Positions 23,037 to 31,436 of a DNA stretch of 64,000 bases are shown piece after piece. The notes below the pieces were generated by a model. The model did not search any database and was not told where the DNA came from. It saw nothing but the letters and a program-made list of their open reading frames with translations. Source of the DNA: Streptomyces abikoensis (GTDB lineage: Bacteria; Actinomycetota; Actinomycetes; Streptomycetales; Streptomycetaceae); contig NZ_BMRT01000011.1 in assembly GCF_014648775.1 (NCBI RefSeq), positions 1 to 64,000 on the forward strand, written 5' to 3'. Numbering within the stretch: position 1 is the stretch's first letter; each line of letters starts with the position of its first letter. Made by a program: the position numbers and the translations under genes.

Positions 23037-24701
23037 ATGACCGACCTGACCACCACCGCGCCCACCGAGACCGCACCACCTGTTCCCGCACCCCGCACCG
23101 CCGTGCTCGACGACGCCCACACCGGCGACATCCGCGGCGCCCTGGGCACCATCAGGAGCGACGACACCGCACCCCGCCGCGGCCTGCCCGCCAAGTTCAA
23201 AACGCTCCTCGCGATCGTCGGGCCGGGCCTCATCGTGATGGTCGGCGACAACGACGCCGGCGCCTTCGGCACCTACAGCCAGGCCGGCCAGAACTACGGC
23301 ACCAGCCTGCTGTGGACCCTCCTCCTGCTCATACCCGTCCTCTACGTCAACCAGGAAATGGTGCTGCGCCTGGGCGCGGTGACCGGCGTCGGGCACGCGC
23401 GGCTGATCCTGGAGAGGTTCGGAAAGTTCTGGGGCGCGTTCTCCGTCATCGACCTCTTCCTCCTCAACGCGCTGACGATCGTCACCGAGTTCATCGGCAT
23501 CACCCTGGCCGTCGGCTACCTCGGGCTGCCGAAGGTGCCGAGCGTCCTGCTCGCCGCCGCGATCGTCGTGGCCGCCGCGTCGACCGGCTCGTTCCGCCGC
23601 TTCGAGCGCACCGCGATCCTCCTGTGCGCCGGCTCGCTGCTGCTGATCCCCATCTACCTCCTCGTCCATCCGCCCGCCGGGCGCATGGCACACGACTTCC
23701 TCGTACCGGGCATGCCCCACCATGCCCGGCTCGCCGACGTCATGCTGCTGATCATCGCCATCGTCGGCACCACCGTCGCTCCCTGGCAGCTGTTCTTCCA
23801 GCAGTCCTACGTCATCGACAAGCGCATCACCCCCCGTTTCATGCGCTACGAGAAGGCCGACCTGTGGCTCGGCATCGGCATCGTCGTCATCGGAGCCGCC
23901 GCCATGACGGGCTTCTGCGCCGCCGCGTTCGCCGGCCACGCCGAATCCGGCGGCTTCACCGACGCCGCCGGTGTCGCCGCCGGACTGGAGAAGTACGCGG
24001 GCAGGACGGCGGGCGTGCTGTTCGCCGTCGCGCTGCTGGACGCCTCGATCATCGGCGCCTGCGCCGTCTCCCTGTCCACGGCCTACGCCATCGGCGACGT
24101 CATGGGCCTCAAGCACTCGCTGCACCGCGGCATCAAGGGCGCCAAGGGGTTCTACGCGGTCTTCGCCGGCCTCATCCTCACCGCCGCGATCATCGTGGTC
24201 GTCCCCGGCTCACCGCTCGGCCTGCTCACCGAGGGGGTCCAGACCCTCGCGGGCGTCCTGCTCCCCTCCGCCTCGGTCTTCCTGCTCCTGCTCTGCAACG
24301 ACAAGTCCGTCCTGGGCCCCTGGGTCAACGGGCGCGCGATGAACATCTTCACGTCCGTCGTCGTCGCCGTCCTCGTCACCCTCTCCGTCATCCTGACCGC
24401 CGCCGTCGTCTTCCCCGGCATCACCTCGCAGGCGATCCTCGACATCATGGGGATCTGCGGCGTCGCCGGCATCCTCGCCCTCGGCTACGCCGAGACGCGC
24501 CGCCGCCGCAAGGGCTGGGCCCTGGCCGGGCCCGTCGACCGCGCGGGCAAGGAGAACTGGCGGATGCCGCCGCTCGACGAACTGCCCGAGCCCATCGTCT
24601 CCACCGGCCGCAAGATCGGCCTCACCGCCCTGCGCGTCTACCTGCTCGCCGCGACGATCCTGGTGGTCGTCCGCATCGCGCAGCTCGCCCTCGGCCACTG
24701 A
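23037..24701 (+). CDS. NRAMP-related divalent metal transporter, altered metal site (NRMT-like)
   Basis: 554 aa with about 11 membrane helices after a 50-residue Pro/Thr-rich N-terminus. It aligns with the NRAMP fold, but the first-helix metal motif DPGN reads D-A-G-A (residues 73-76 in VMVGDNDAGAFGTYSQAG) and the sixth-helix MPH motif reads APW (TTVAPWQLFFQQ, about 244-252). Loss of the selective methionine is a hallmark of NRAMP-related magnesium/manganese transporters. ATG 23037 is preceded by GGGAGGCTGTC. A hairpin at 24713 follows, then a coding remnant and an ArsR gene. Family call strong, substrate inferred. Confidence 0.85.
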   Translation: MTDLTTTAPTETAPPVPAPRTAVLDDAHTGDIRGALGTIRSDDTAPRRGLPAKFKTLLAIVGPGLIVMVGDNDAGAFGTYSQAGQNYGTSLLWTLLLLIPVLYVNQEMVLRLGAVTGVGHARLILERFGKFWGAFSVIDLFLLNALTIVTEFIGITLAVGYLGLPKVPSVLLAAAIVVAAASTGSFRRFERTAILLCAGSLLLIPIYLLVHPPAGRMAHDFLVPGMPHHARLADVMLLIIAIVGTTVAPWQLFFQQSYVIDKRITPRFMRYEKADLWLGIGIVVIGAAAMTGFCAAAFAGHAESGGFTDAAGVAAGLEKYAGRTAGVLFAVALLDASIIGACAVSLSTAYAIGDVMGLKHSLHRGIKGAKGFYAVFAGLILTAAIIVVVPGSPLGLLTEGVQTLAGVLLPSASVFLLLLCNDKSVLGPWVNGRAMNIFTSVVVAVLVTLSVILTAAVVFPGITSQAILDIMGICGVAGILALGYAETRRRRKGWALAGPVDRAGKENWRMPPLDELPEPIVSTGRKIGLTALRVYLLAATILVVVRIAQLALGH

Positions 24702-24712
24702 GGCCCCCCTAC

Positions 24713-24752
24713 GTCTCCGGGGCGGCGCGCCCCCGTCCGCCGCCCCGGAGAC
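24713..24752 (+). terminator. Hairpin terminator after the NRAMP-like gene
   Basis: GTCTCCGGGGCGGCG (24713-24727) pairs perfectly with CGCCGCCCCGGAGAC (24738-24752): 15 bp, 10-base loop, 11 bp after the stop codon. Confidence 0.75.
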
Positions 24753-24768
24753 CCCGGCCCCCGGCGCC

Positions 24769-24972
24769 CGCCTGAGCAGCCTCCACATCGTCGACCCGGA
24801 CGACGCCGCCGACGTCGTCGTGACCGTCCGGCTGACCTTCGCGGAGGGCGGCCCGGCGCTCGTCGCCCTGGAACGACTGGTGGGGCAACTGCCGCGGGAA
24901 CCCGGTGTGCGCGACCTCCACTGGCGCCTCGACCCCCCGCACGGAAGCGGTGATCTTCCCCCTCGCCGGTGA
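24769..24972 (+). pseudogene. Coding remnant resembling the C-terminal domain of an MgtC/SapB-type protein
   Basis: The frame ending at TGA 24972 reads coherently as LSSLHIVDPDDAADVVVTVR then LTFAEGGPALVALERLVGQL and ends with DLHWRLDPP and a short tail. It has the beta-alpha-beta rhythm and strong GC3 bias of real coding sequence. I find no start codon or ribosome site, and a terminator precedes it, so it looks like the tail of a gene whose front was deleted. MgtC proteins often end in such a domain, and magnesium biology would fit the adjacent transporter, but the resemblance is weak. Confidence 0.35.
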
Positions 24973-24997
24973 ACACGAGGGCCTCTAGACTCCTCGC

Positions 24998-25414
24998 ATG
25001 GACGCGCATGGTTCACCCGACGTCGGCCCGGTGTTCGAGCAGGCGGTCGCCGTGCTGAAGGCCGTGGCCGACCCGACGCGTTTCCATGTGCTGTGGGCGC
25101 TGGCCCAGCGGGAGCACTCCGTGGGGCAGCTGGCCGAGCTGGCGGGCGCCCACGTGGCCGCCGTCTCGCAGCACCTGGCCCGGCTGAGGAGCGCGGGCCT
25201 GGTCGTCTCGCGCCGCGAGGGCACGCGCATCTTCTACCGCGCCGCCGGGGACCACGTACGGACGCTGCTGGAGGGCGCGGTGCTGGTCGCCCGGGCCGAG
25301 CCGGTGACCGGAGCCGAGGACGGCCCCGCCCCGGTGGAGACCGCCCCGGCGGCCGAGGCCGCCAGGGCCGGGCGCGCGGTGCGCCGCCTGCGGCCGCGGG
25401 CGACGGGCGGCTGA
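24998..25414 (+). CDS. ArsR/SmtB-family regulator lacking the usual metal-binding histidines
   Basis: 138 aa. Winged helix at about residues 20-82: AVADPTRFHVLWALAQREHSVGQLAELAGAHVAAVSQHLARLRSAGLVVSRREGTRIFYR. After it comes GDHVRTLLEGAVLVARAE (84-101). In NmtR/CzrA-type sensors the helix carries D-x-H followed by H-x-x-H; here only Asp85/His86 remain and the second pair is absent. The alpha3 CxC of ArsR/CadC proteins is also missing. An Ala/Pro-rich tail follows. It lies downstream of the NRAMP-like gene and may bind the palindrome at 22715. The signal may not be a metal. Confidence 0.85.
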   Translation: MDAHGSPDVGPVFEQAVAVLKAVADPTRFHVLWALAQREHSVGQLAELAGAHVAAVSQHLARLRSAGLVVSRREGTRIFYRAAGDHVRTLLEGAVLVARAEPVTGAEDGPAPVETAPAAEAARAGRAVRRLRPRATGG

Positions 25415-25447
25415 GCGCGGCCCGGCCGTACTCCCGCGCGATCGTGC

Positions 25448-26821
25448 TCAGCCGGCGGAGCCTTCGTCGAGCGCGTACTGCTCGGGACCGGCGTCATAGG
25501 AGTACAGCTCGGCGTAACGGCCCCAGTCGGTGGCCGTCTCCAGCTGCCGCACGACCTCTTCGCCGGTGTAGTGGTGGGCGAGCAGGTCACGGAAGAAGCC
25601 GGCGCGCAGCCTGCCGTCACCGCGCTGAAGGCTCGTCAGGATCAGCCGGACCAGCGGCGCGGTGTCCAGGACGGCCAGGGCGAAGATCTTCTTGGCCTCC
25701 TGGACGTCCGCCTCCGCGAAGCCCCGGCCCATCGGGGTGAGCAGCAGGTCGCCGTCGTGGACGACGGCGAAGCCGAGCAGGTCCAGGGCATCGACCAGCG
25801 GCAGCAGGTCGTCCGTCGCCAGGCCGAGGTCCTCGGCCAGGTCGGCGAGGTCGCAGCGGTCGCCGTGCCGGGCCAGGATCCCGGCGAGGCCGGAGAGCCC
25901 GTCGACCCCGGCCCTCGGCAGCGGGGTGGTGGCGACCGTCCGCCGCGCGGGCCCGCCCGCCTCGTGCCCGGGCCGCCCGGGCAGGGCGGGGGCGGCTGCC
26001 TTCTCACGCCCCGTCATGACGCGGTAGACGGCGTCGACGAGGGCCCCGAACCCGGGCGCGCCACGGTCCCGGGGGTGTGCCATGGGCACGTCGAAGGCGG
26101 CCTTGAGGGAGCCGGGGCGGGAGCCGAGCACCACGATCCGGTCCGCCATCAGCACGGCCTCCTCGATGTCGTGGGTGACCAGGAGGAAGGCGCGGGTGGG
26201 GAACTGGCCCGAGGTCCACAGCTCCATCAGCTCGCCGCGCAGGTTCTCGGCGGTGAGCACGTCCAGGGCGGAGAACGGCTCGTCCATCATCAGGACGTCC
26301 GGCTCGACGACCAGGGCGCGGGCGAAGCCGACGCGCTGCCGCATGCCGCCCGACAGCTCCTTGGGGTAGGCCGACTTGAAGCCGTCGAGCCCGATGAGGT
26401 CGATGGCCTGGAGCGCGGCGGCCGCCCGGGCGCGGGCGGGCACCCCGCGGGCCTCCAGGCCGAGTTCGACGTTCTGCTGGACGGTGAGCCAGGGCAGCAG
26501 CGCGAACGTCTGGAAGACCATGGCGGTGCCGGGGTTGGCGCCGTCCAGGGTCCTGCCGCGATAGGTGACGGTGCCCGAACCGGCGGGTATCAGCCCGGCC
26601 AGACAGCGCAGCAGGGTGGACTTCCCGGAGCCGGAGCGCCCCAGCAGGGCGACGATCTCCCCGGCCCGCACCTCCAGGTCGATGCCGGCCAGGACGGGCA
26701 GCTCCCCGTCGGCCCCGGCGTAGGACTTGGACAGCCCGTGGGCGGCGAGCAGCACCTCGCCGTCGGCGGGCCGGGGTCGGGGCCGGTGGTGGGCCGGGGC
26801 GGGTCCGGCGTCGGATGCCAT
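25448..26821 (-). CDS. ABC transporter ATP-binding protein with C-terminal AAA-associated domain
   Basis: 457 aa. Nitrate/sulfonate/bicarbonate-type ATPase: Walker A GRSGSGKST at residues 61-69, Q-loop VFQTFALLPW, signature LSGGMRQR, Walker B VLMMDEPFSALD, switch VTHDIEEAV. Beyond residue 310 is an additional AAA-associated C-terminal domain (LADLAEDLGLATDDLLPLVDALDLLGFAVVHDGDLLLTPMGRGFAEADVQEAKKIFA), wing-helix-like and typical of this transporter subgroup. ATG 26821 lies 36 bp after the permease stop, so the two genes form an operon. No periplasmic-binding-type protein is adjacent. Confidence 0.9.
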   Translation of the reverse strand: MASDAGPAPAHHRPRPRPADGEVLLAAHGLSKSYAGADGELPVLAGIDLEVRAGEIVALLGRSGSGKSTLLRCLAGLIPAGSGTVTYRGRTLDGANPGTAMVFQTFALLPWLTVQQNVELGLEARGVPARARAAAALQAIDLIGLDGFKSAYPKELSGGMRQRVGFARALVVEPDVLMMDEPFSALDVLTAENLRGELMELWTSGQFPTRAFLLVTHDIEEAVLMADRIVVLGSRPGSLKAAFDVPMAHPRDRGAPGFGALVDAVYRVMTGREKAAAPALPGRPGHEAGGPARRTVATTPLPRAGVDGLSGLAGILARHGDRCDLADLAEDLGLATDDLLPLVDALDLLGFAVVHDGDLLLTPMGRGFAEADVQEAKKIFALAVLDTAPLVRLILTSLQRGDGRLRAGFFRDLLAHHYTGEEVVRQLETATDWGRYAELYSYDAGPEQYALDEGSAG

Positions 26822-26856
26822 GGCGAGGCTCCTTCCGGGGACGAGGGGGGCGGGGG

Positions 26857-28584
26857 TCAGAGGGAGTAGCGGGTCCGGGCGAGGCGGTGGAGCCTGCGCC
26901 ACAGCAGCCGGTTGAGGCCGACGACGTACACGGCCATCACCGCGACGCCCGCGATCAGCCGCGGGTGGTCGCCCTCCGCCGTGGCCCGGGAGATGTAGGC
27001 GCCCAGACCGTCGGCGGACAGCGTGGTGCCCCCGAAGGTGACGGTCTCGGAGACGATCGAGGCGTTCCAGGCGCCGCCGGAGGCGGTGATCGCGCCGGTG
27101 ACGCAGTAGGGGAAGACGCCCGGGATGATCAGGCGCCGCCACCGCTGCGGGCCGCGGACGCCCAGGTCGTCCATGGCCTCACGCAGATCGGTGGGGATGG
27201 CGGACGCGCCGGCGATGGTGTTGAACAGGATGTACCACTGGGCCCCCAGCGCCATCAGCAGCATGCCGCCGACGTTCAGCGACACCCCCGTCCTGAGGAA
27301 GAGCCAGGTCGCCAGCGGGAAGAGGAAGTTGGCGGGGAAACTCGCCAGGACCTGCACCACCGGCTGGGCGATCCGGGCCAGCCGCGGCGAGAAGCCGATC
27401 CGTACGCCGACGGGCACCCAGACGAGCATCGCCACCGCCACCAGCACCAGCACGCGGGCGAGCGTCGCCAGGCCCAGCAGGAACGGCTCCCCGAGGACGC
27501 CCAGGCCGGTGCGGTGCCGGAGGTAGCCGAGGAGATCGGCCAGCCCCCAGGCGAGCAGCCCGCCCGCCACCACGCCGAGGACCAGGTCGACGGCGCGCCC
27601 GCGCCGGCGGCGGGCCGTCAGCGGCCGGTCGTCGACGCCGAGGACCCGCCCGGCCCGCCCCAGCAGTTCGGCGATCGGCCGGAGCAGCCGCCCCAGCAGG
27701 GCAGGCCAGGACGAGCGGCGTACGACGTCCAGCACGAGCGACCGCTGGACGTCGGCCGCCCCTGACTGCTCGTTCTTGAACCGCTCCGTCCACGCGGTCA
27801 GCGGCCGCCAGAAGAAGAAGTTGACCCCGACGACCATGACGGCCATGGTGACCACCGCCCACCCGACCTTGCCCAGGTCGCCGTCGGCGATGGCCGTGCC
27901 CGCGAACGAACCCACCCCCGGCAGGGCGTGCTTGTGGCCGGAGACGCTGATGGCCTCGGACGCCACGAGGAAGAACCAGCCGCCCCCGAAGCTCATCATC
28001 CCGTTCCACACCAGCCCGATCGCCCCGGCGGGCAGCTCCACCTTCCAGAACCGCATCCAGCGGGTGAACCGGAAAGACCGGGACACCTCGTCGAGCTCGC
28101 GGGGGAGCGTGATGAGCGAGTGGTAGAAGCCGAAGGCCATGTTCCACGCCTGCGAGGTGAAGATCGCGAAGATCGAAGCGCACTCCAGGGCGGGCGTGGA
28201 ACCGGGAAAGAGCGAGACGAAGCCGGCCACCGCCACCGTCAGGAAGCCCAGCACCGGCACGGACTGGAGGATGTCCAGCGCCGGGATCAGCACCCGCTCC
28301 AGCCGACGGCTGTGCGCCGCCGCGTACGCGCAGCCCACGGCGAAGGTCACGGAGACCGCCAGCGCGGCGAACATCCGCAGCAGGCTCCGCGCCGCGTAGT
28401 ACGGCAGCTCCGCCGGGGAGGTGTCCACCTTCGTCACATGGGCCGGGTCGAAGGAGACGGTGGCCTCCTCGCCGACGCGCAGCAGGAGGTACATCCCCAC
28501 CAGCACCGCCGCGGCCACCGCGACGTCCGCCCAGGACGGCCTCGACGACGCCCGGGGGACGGTGGAGCGCGACGGAAACGTCAT
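26857..28584 (-). CDS. ABC transporter permease, two fused membrane domains
   Basis: 575 aa, twice the length of a normal NitT/TauT permease. Two BPD_transp_1 units are visible: the first (about residues 70-265) with the EAA loop ELDEVSRSFRFTRWMRFWKVELPAG, the second (about 345-565) with DLREAMDDLGVRGPQRWRRLIIPG. They are joined by an Arg-rich cytosolic linker near residue 300. One polypeptide thus replaces the usual homodimer or heterodimer. It starts at ATG 28584 and is followed by its ATPase. The substrate is unknown and no binding protein is encoded nearby. Confidence 0.9.
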   Translation of the reverse strand: MTFPSRSTVPRASSRPSWADVAVAAAVLVGMYLLLRVGEEATVSFDPAHVTKVDTSPAELPYYAARSLLRMFAALAVSVTFAVGCAYAAAHSRRLERVLIPALDILQSVPVLGFLTVAVAGFVSLFPGSTPALECASIFAIFTSQAWNMAFGFYHSLITLPRELDEVSRSFRFTRWMRFWKVELPAGAIGLVWNGMMSFGGGWFFLVASEAISVSGHKHALPGVGSFAGTAIADGDLGKVGWAVVTMAVMVVGVNFFFWRPLTAWTERFKNEQSGAADVQRSLVLDVVRRSSWPALLGRLLRPIAELLGRAGRVLGVDDRPLTARRRRGRAVDLVLGVVAGGLLAWGLADLLGYLRHRTGLGVLGEPFLLGLATLARVLVLVAVAMLVWVPVGVRIGFSPRLARIAQPVVQVLASFPANFLFPLATWLFLRTGVSLNVGGMLLMALGAQWYILFNTIAGASAIPTDLREAMDDLGVRGPQRWRRLIIPGVFPYCVTGAITASGGAWNASIVSETVTFGGTTLSADGLGAYISRATAEGDHPRLIAGVAVMAVYVVGLNRLLWRRLHRLARTRYSL

Positions 28585-28642
28585 AGGAGCCCCCCGGAAC
28601 GCGGCAGTCTGCGGTCCGACGATAGGACACGCCGTGGGGGGT

Positions 28643-29521
28643 TCAGTGCTCCGGGGCGGTGAGCAGGCGCCGTACCTCGGTGACGATCACCTCGGGCTCG
28701 GCCGTGGGGATCATGTGGTCGGCCCGGCGGGCGAGGACGTGCCGTCCGCGCGGCGACCGCCCGGCCCGGTGGGCGTGCGAGGCGTTGACGGACGCGCGGG
28801 CCTTCGCACTCATGCCGGGGGTGCGACGGGTGGCGGAGACGACCGTGAGCGGAATGTCGCCGAGGGCCGGCGGGTGCTCCAGCAGGTACCGCAAGTCGGC
28901 CTCGATGCCCGCCTGTTCGGCGCCCATGGCGCGTACGGCCGCGACGGTGAAGGCCTCCGCGCGCATGTCGGCGGCGGCGTCCGTCGGCAGGGCGGCGGTC
29001 ACCTTGCGGAACAGCAGCCCGAACACCTTGACGCGGGCCAGCAGCAGGGCCGTCCGGAGACGGCTCTTCTCCAGCTTGCGGAGGGACGGGTCGAAGAGCA
29101 GCTCGCACGCCTCGTCGGTGGGGTCGACGAGCACCAGCCCGGCGATCCGCTCCGGCCGGTCCGCGGCGGCGAGGCGGACGACCGGCCCGCCCCAGCTGTG
29201 CCCGACGAGCACGAAGGGACCCGGGCCGAGGTGGTCGAGGAGATCGCCCAGATCGTCGGCGAGCCGCCGCAGGTCGCGGGCCCCCGACGGGTCCGGGGCG
29301 CTGCGGCCGAGGCCGCTCCGGTCGTAGACCACCGTGCGCGCCGAGCGGGCCACGTCCCGCTGGACGAGCGCCCAGTACGAGCGGGTCGCCGCCAGACCGC
29401 CTTCGAACACCACCGTCACCGGGCCGGCGTCGGCGGGGCCGGCCAGCTCCATGAGGAAGAGTTCGCGGCCGTCGCGGGTGCGCGCGGTGCCGGGTGTGCC
29501 CTGGCTGTGCTGTCGCTGCAT
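28643..29521 (-). CDS. Alpha/beta hydrolase, candidate iron-regulated
   Basis: 292 aa. Motifs: VVFEGGLAATRSYW (oxyanion region), VVYDRSGLGRS, and nucleophile elbow VGHSWGG (serine about 125); the late RADHMIPTAEP supplies the histidine. It is similar to proline-iminopeptidase/haloperoxidase-like hydrolases. ATG 29521 lies about 50 bp from a palindrome matching the DmdR/IdeR iron box (29571-29588), so iron limitation may induce it; hydrolases of this fold sometimes cleave ferri-siderophores, but no siderophore genes are in the window. Confidence 0.83.
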   Translation of the reverse strand: MQRQHSQGTPGTARTRDGRELFLMELAGPADAGPVTVVFEGGLAATRSYWALVQRDVARSARTVVYDRSGLGRSAPDPSGARDLRRLADDLGDLLDHLGPGPFVLVGHSWGGPVVRLAAADRPERIAGLVLVDPTDEACELLFDPSLRKLEKSRLRTALLLARVKVFGLLFRKVTAALPTDAAADMRAEAFTVAAVRAMGAEQAGIEADLRYLLEHPPALGDIPLTVVSATRRTPGMSAKARASVNASHAHRAGRSPRGRHVLARRADHMIPTAEPEVIVTEVRRLLTAPEH

Positions 29522-29570
29522 GGTGTCCGTCCTCGTCAGCGGATCCGGCGAGCTGTTCGACCGAAGGGGA

Positions 29571-29588
29571 ACTTAGGCTAACCTAAGT
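29571..29588. promoter_or_regulatory. Candidate iron box (DmdR/IdeR type)
   Basis: ACTTAGGCTAACCTAAGT contains TTAGGCTAACCTAA, the symmetric core of the actinobacterial iron box recognised by DtxR-family repressors. It lies 50 bp upstream of the hydrolase start and overlaps the last codons of the SGNH gene, creating a TTA leucine codon there. Confidence 0.6.
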
Positions 29589-30759
29589 TTCTGCTTCGGT
29601 GGCCTGCGGCGAACGCGCCGCCGGCGCCGAAGACCAGCTCCGCGAAGCGCTCGCCGATGCGGCGATGACCGGCGGAGTCGGGGTGGAGCCGGTCGGGCAG
29701 CGGGAGCTCGGCGAAGTCCGCCTCACCGTAGAGGGCACGGCCGTCGAGGTAGTGGAGATTCGGGTCGTCCGCCGCCCGGCACGCGGTGACGCGCGCGAGC
29801 TCGGCGCGGACGACGTTGAGTGTCAGCCGCCCGGAAGCGAGGTCCCCGGGATCGCCGAGGACCCGGAAGGTCACCTTCCCGTCGACGGTTTCCGGTACGA
29901 CGGGCCCGGGGGTGTCCTCCTGGAGGGGGCAGAGGACGGGGGAGACGACCAGCAACGGGGTGAAGGGGTGCCCCTCACGGATGGTGTCGAGGAATCCGTG
30001 CACCGCCGGTCCGAAGGCGCGCAGACGCATCGCGTCGGAGTTGACCGGATTGATGCCGACCTTGACGCTGATCAGATCGGCGGGGGTGTCGCGCATCGTC
30101 CGCGCGGTGAACGGGTCGAGCAGGGCGTTGCCGCTCAGGCCGAGGTTGACGAGCTCCACGCCGCCGGCGGAGGCGGCCAGCGCCGGCCATGTCGCCGTGG
30201 GCCCCTCGGCGTTGGGGCCGTGGCTGATCGAACTGCCGTGGTGCAGCCATATCCTGCGCCTCCGGTCCGGCGCGGCCTCGACCGGGGCGTCGGTGCGCAG
30301 GGCGATCAGCTCGGTCGCCTCCGCCTGCGGCAGCCAGATCTCGATGTCCTTGACACCGGAGGGCAGTCCGGCGAACCGCACGGTGCCGGCCGGCCCGGTC
30401 CGGAGCGTCGTGGACCAGGTGGTCGTGTCGACGCTGAGGACGTTGCCGCCCGGGGCTCCGGCCCGCCCGGCGAGCCGGCCGTCGACGAGCAGGTCGTACA
30501 CGCCGGCCGGGAGGGGCGGGGTGCCCTGGAAGACGGTTCTCGTGGGCAGGACGTCCAGTTCGACGGCGGTGGCGGCGGTCCGGAAGGCCAGCCGCACCCC
30601 GGAGGGCTGGGCCTCGACCAGCGACAGGAACGGATCGGGGAACTGCTCGCGCGCCCAGGCGGGCAGCCGGTGCGGCCGGACGCCCAACGCGGTGCGCTCC
30701 AGATCGAGGGCGCCGCGCAGGAGGTGGGAGTCGAGGGGAGTGGAGATCCAGTCGGTCAT
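29578..30759 (-). CDS. SGNH/GDSL-family hydrolase
   Basis: 393 aa. A beta-rich N-terminal domain of about 165 residues (RLAFRTAATAVELDVLPTRTVF) precedes the SGNH hydrolase domain: block I WLHHGSSISHG (catalytic serine), block III-type GLSGNALLDP, block V LPDRLHPDSAGHRRIGERF with the Asp and His. No signal peptide is visible. Relatives are carbohydrate esterases or acyl hydrolases. It ends in RNLG; the leucine codon is TTA, rare in Streptomyces and read by the bldA tRNA, and it is produced by the overlapping iron-box palindrome. ATG 30759. Confidence 0.85.
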   Translation of the reverse strand: MTDWISTPLDSHLLRGALDLERTALGVRPHRLPAWAREQFPDPFLSLVEAQPSGVRLAFRTAATAVELDVLPTRTVFQGTPPLPAGVYDLLVDGRLAGRAGAPGGNVLSVDTTTWSTTLRTGPAGTVRFAGLPSGVKDIEIWLPQAEATELIALRTDAPVEAAPDRRRRIWLHHGSSISHGPNAEGPTATWPALAASAGGVELVNLGLSGNALLDPFTARTMRDTPADLISVKVGINPVNSDAMRLRAFGPAVHGFLDTIREGHPFTPLLVVSPVLCPLQEDTPGPVVPETVDGKVTFRVLGDPGDLASGRLTLNVVRAELARVTACRAADDPNLHYLDGRALYGEADFAELPLPDRLHPDSAGHRRIGERFAELVFGAGGAFAAGHRSRNLG

Positions 30760-30906
30760 GGTGGCTCCCTTGGGGGGGGTGCTCGGAATCGTCGCCGGAT
30801 CGAGGGGGAATGGCCACTATTGGCGTGAAGTGGTGGGCCGGAGATCGAATCGGACCTTGACCGCGCCCTGTTTTGGGAATTTTTCGCTCGTTCGGGCAAC
30901 GCTGCC

Positions 30907-30923
30907 CATTACGCTTCGTAATG
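30907..30923. promoter_or_regulatory. Short perfect palindrome in the SGNH upstream region
   Basis: CATTACG-CTT-CGTAATG, 7-bp arms, in an AT-richer stretch (30870-30925) about 150 bp upstream of the SGNH start and 115 bp before a small membrane-protein gene. Which gene it controls is unclear. Confidence 0.35.
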
Positions 30924-31037
30924 TTGGCGTTTCGAAGTGATGGCCCGGTAGCGTCCGTGGAAACGAGGGAGCCCTGGCTGGCCGTCAACCAAGTGCCAGA
31001 GCCCCTCTTCTTGTTCGCTTCGATCCCGGAGGGCGTC

Positions 31038-31310
31038 ATGCCTCCTGACCACATGCCACGACGAGCCGTTCCCGGCCCGGCGCGGCACCCGACCGACGGT
31101 AACATCCCGCGCTCCGGCGTCGCCGGAGTCCGGATGGTCCGTGACCTGACGGTGGACCTCCAGGCAAGCGCGTTCGTGGCGTTGGTGGTGACCGGACTGG
31201 TGCTCATCTTCTCGCCCGGCGGCCTGCCCGCCGCCGCGGCGGCCGTGCTGACCACGCTGTCGTGCACGGGCCGCTCCCTCCTGCGCTACCGGCGCCTGAG
31301 CGGTATGTGA
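31038..31310 (+). CDS. Small hypothetical membrane protein
   Basis: 90 aa from ATG 31038, preceded by GGAGGG. The N-terminal 50 residues are Pro/Arg-rich and soluble-looking; a hydrophobic stretch (FVALVVTGLVLIFSPGGLPA and on to VLTTLSC) forms one long or two short membrane helices; the tail is RSLLRYRRLSGM. No family is recognised. The frame is open further upstream but without a ribosome site. Confidence 0.5.
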   Translation: MPPDHMPRRAVPGPARHPTDGNIPRSGVAGVRMVRDLTVDLQASAFVALVVTGLVLIFSPGGLPAAAAAVLTTLSCTGRSLLRYRRLSGM

Positions 31311-31436
31311 GACCCCGTCAAGTCGCCCGGGCCGGCGGGAGGGGACGCACGGTCCGGGCGGCACCGCGCGCACCGCCACCGGCGACGGCCGGCACAGAAC
31401 TCCACAGGACAGCACCCCGAAAGGGCTACCCCCGAG

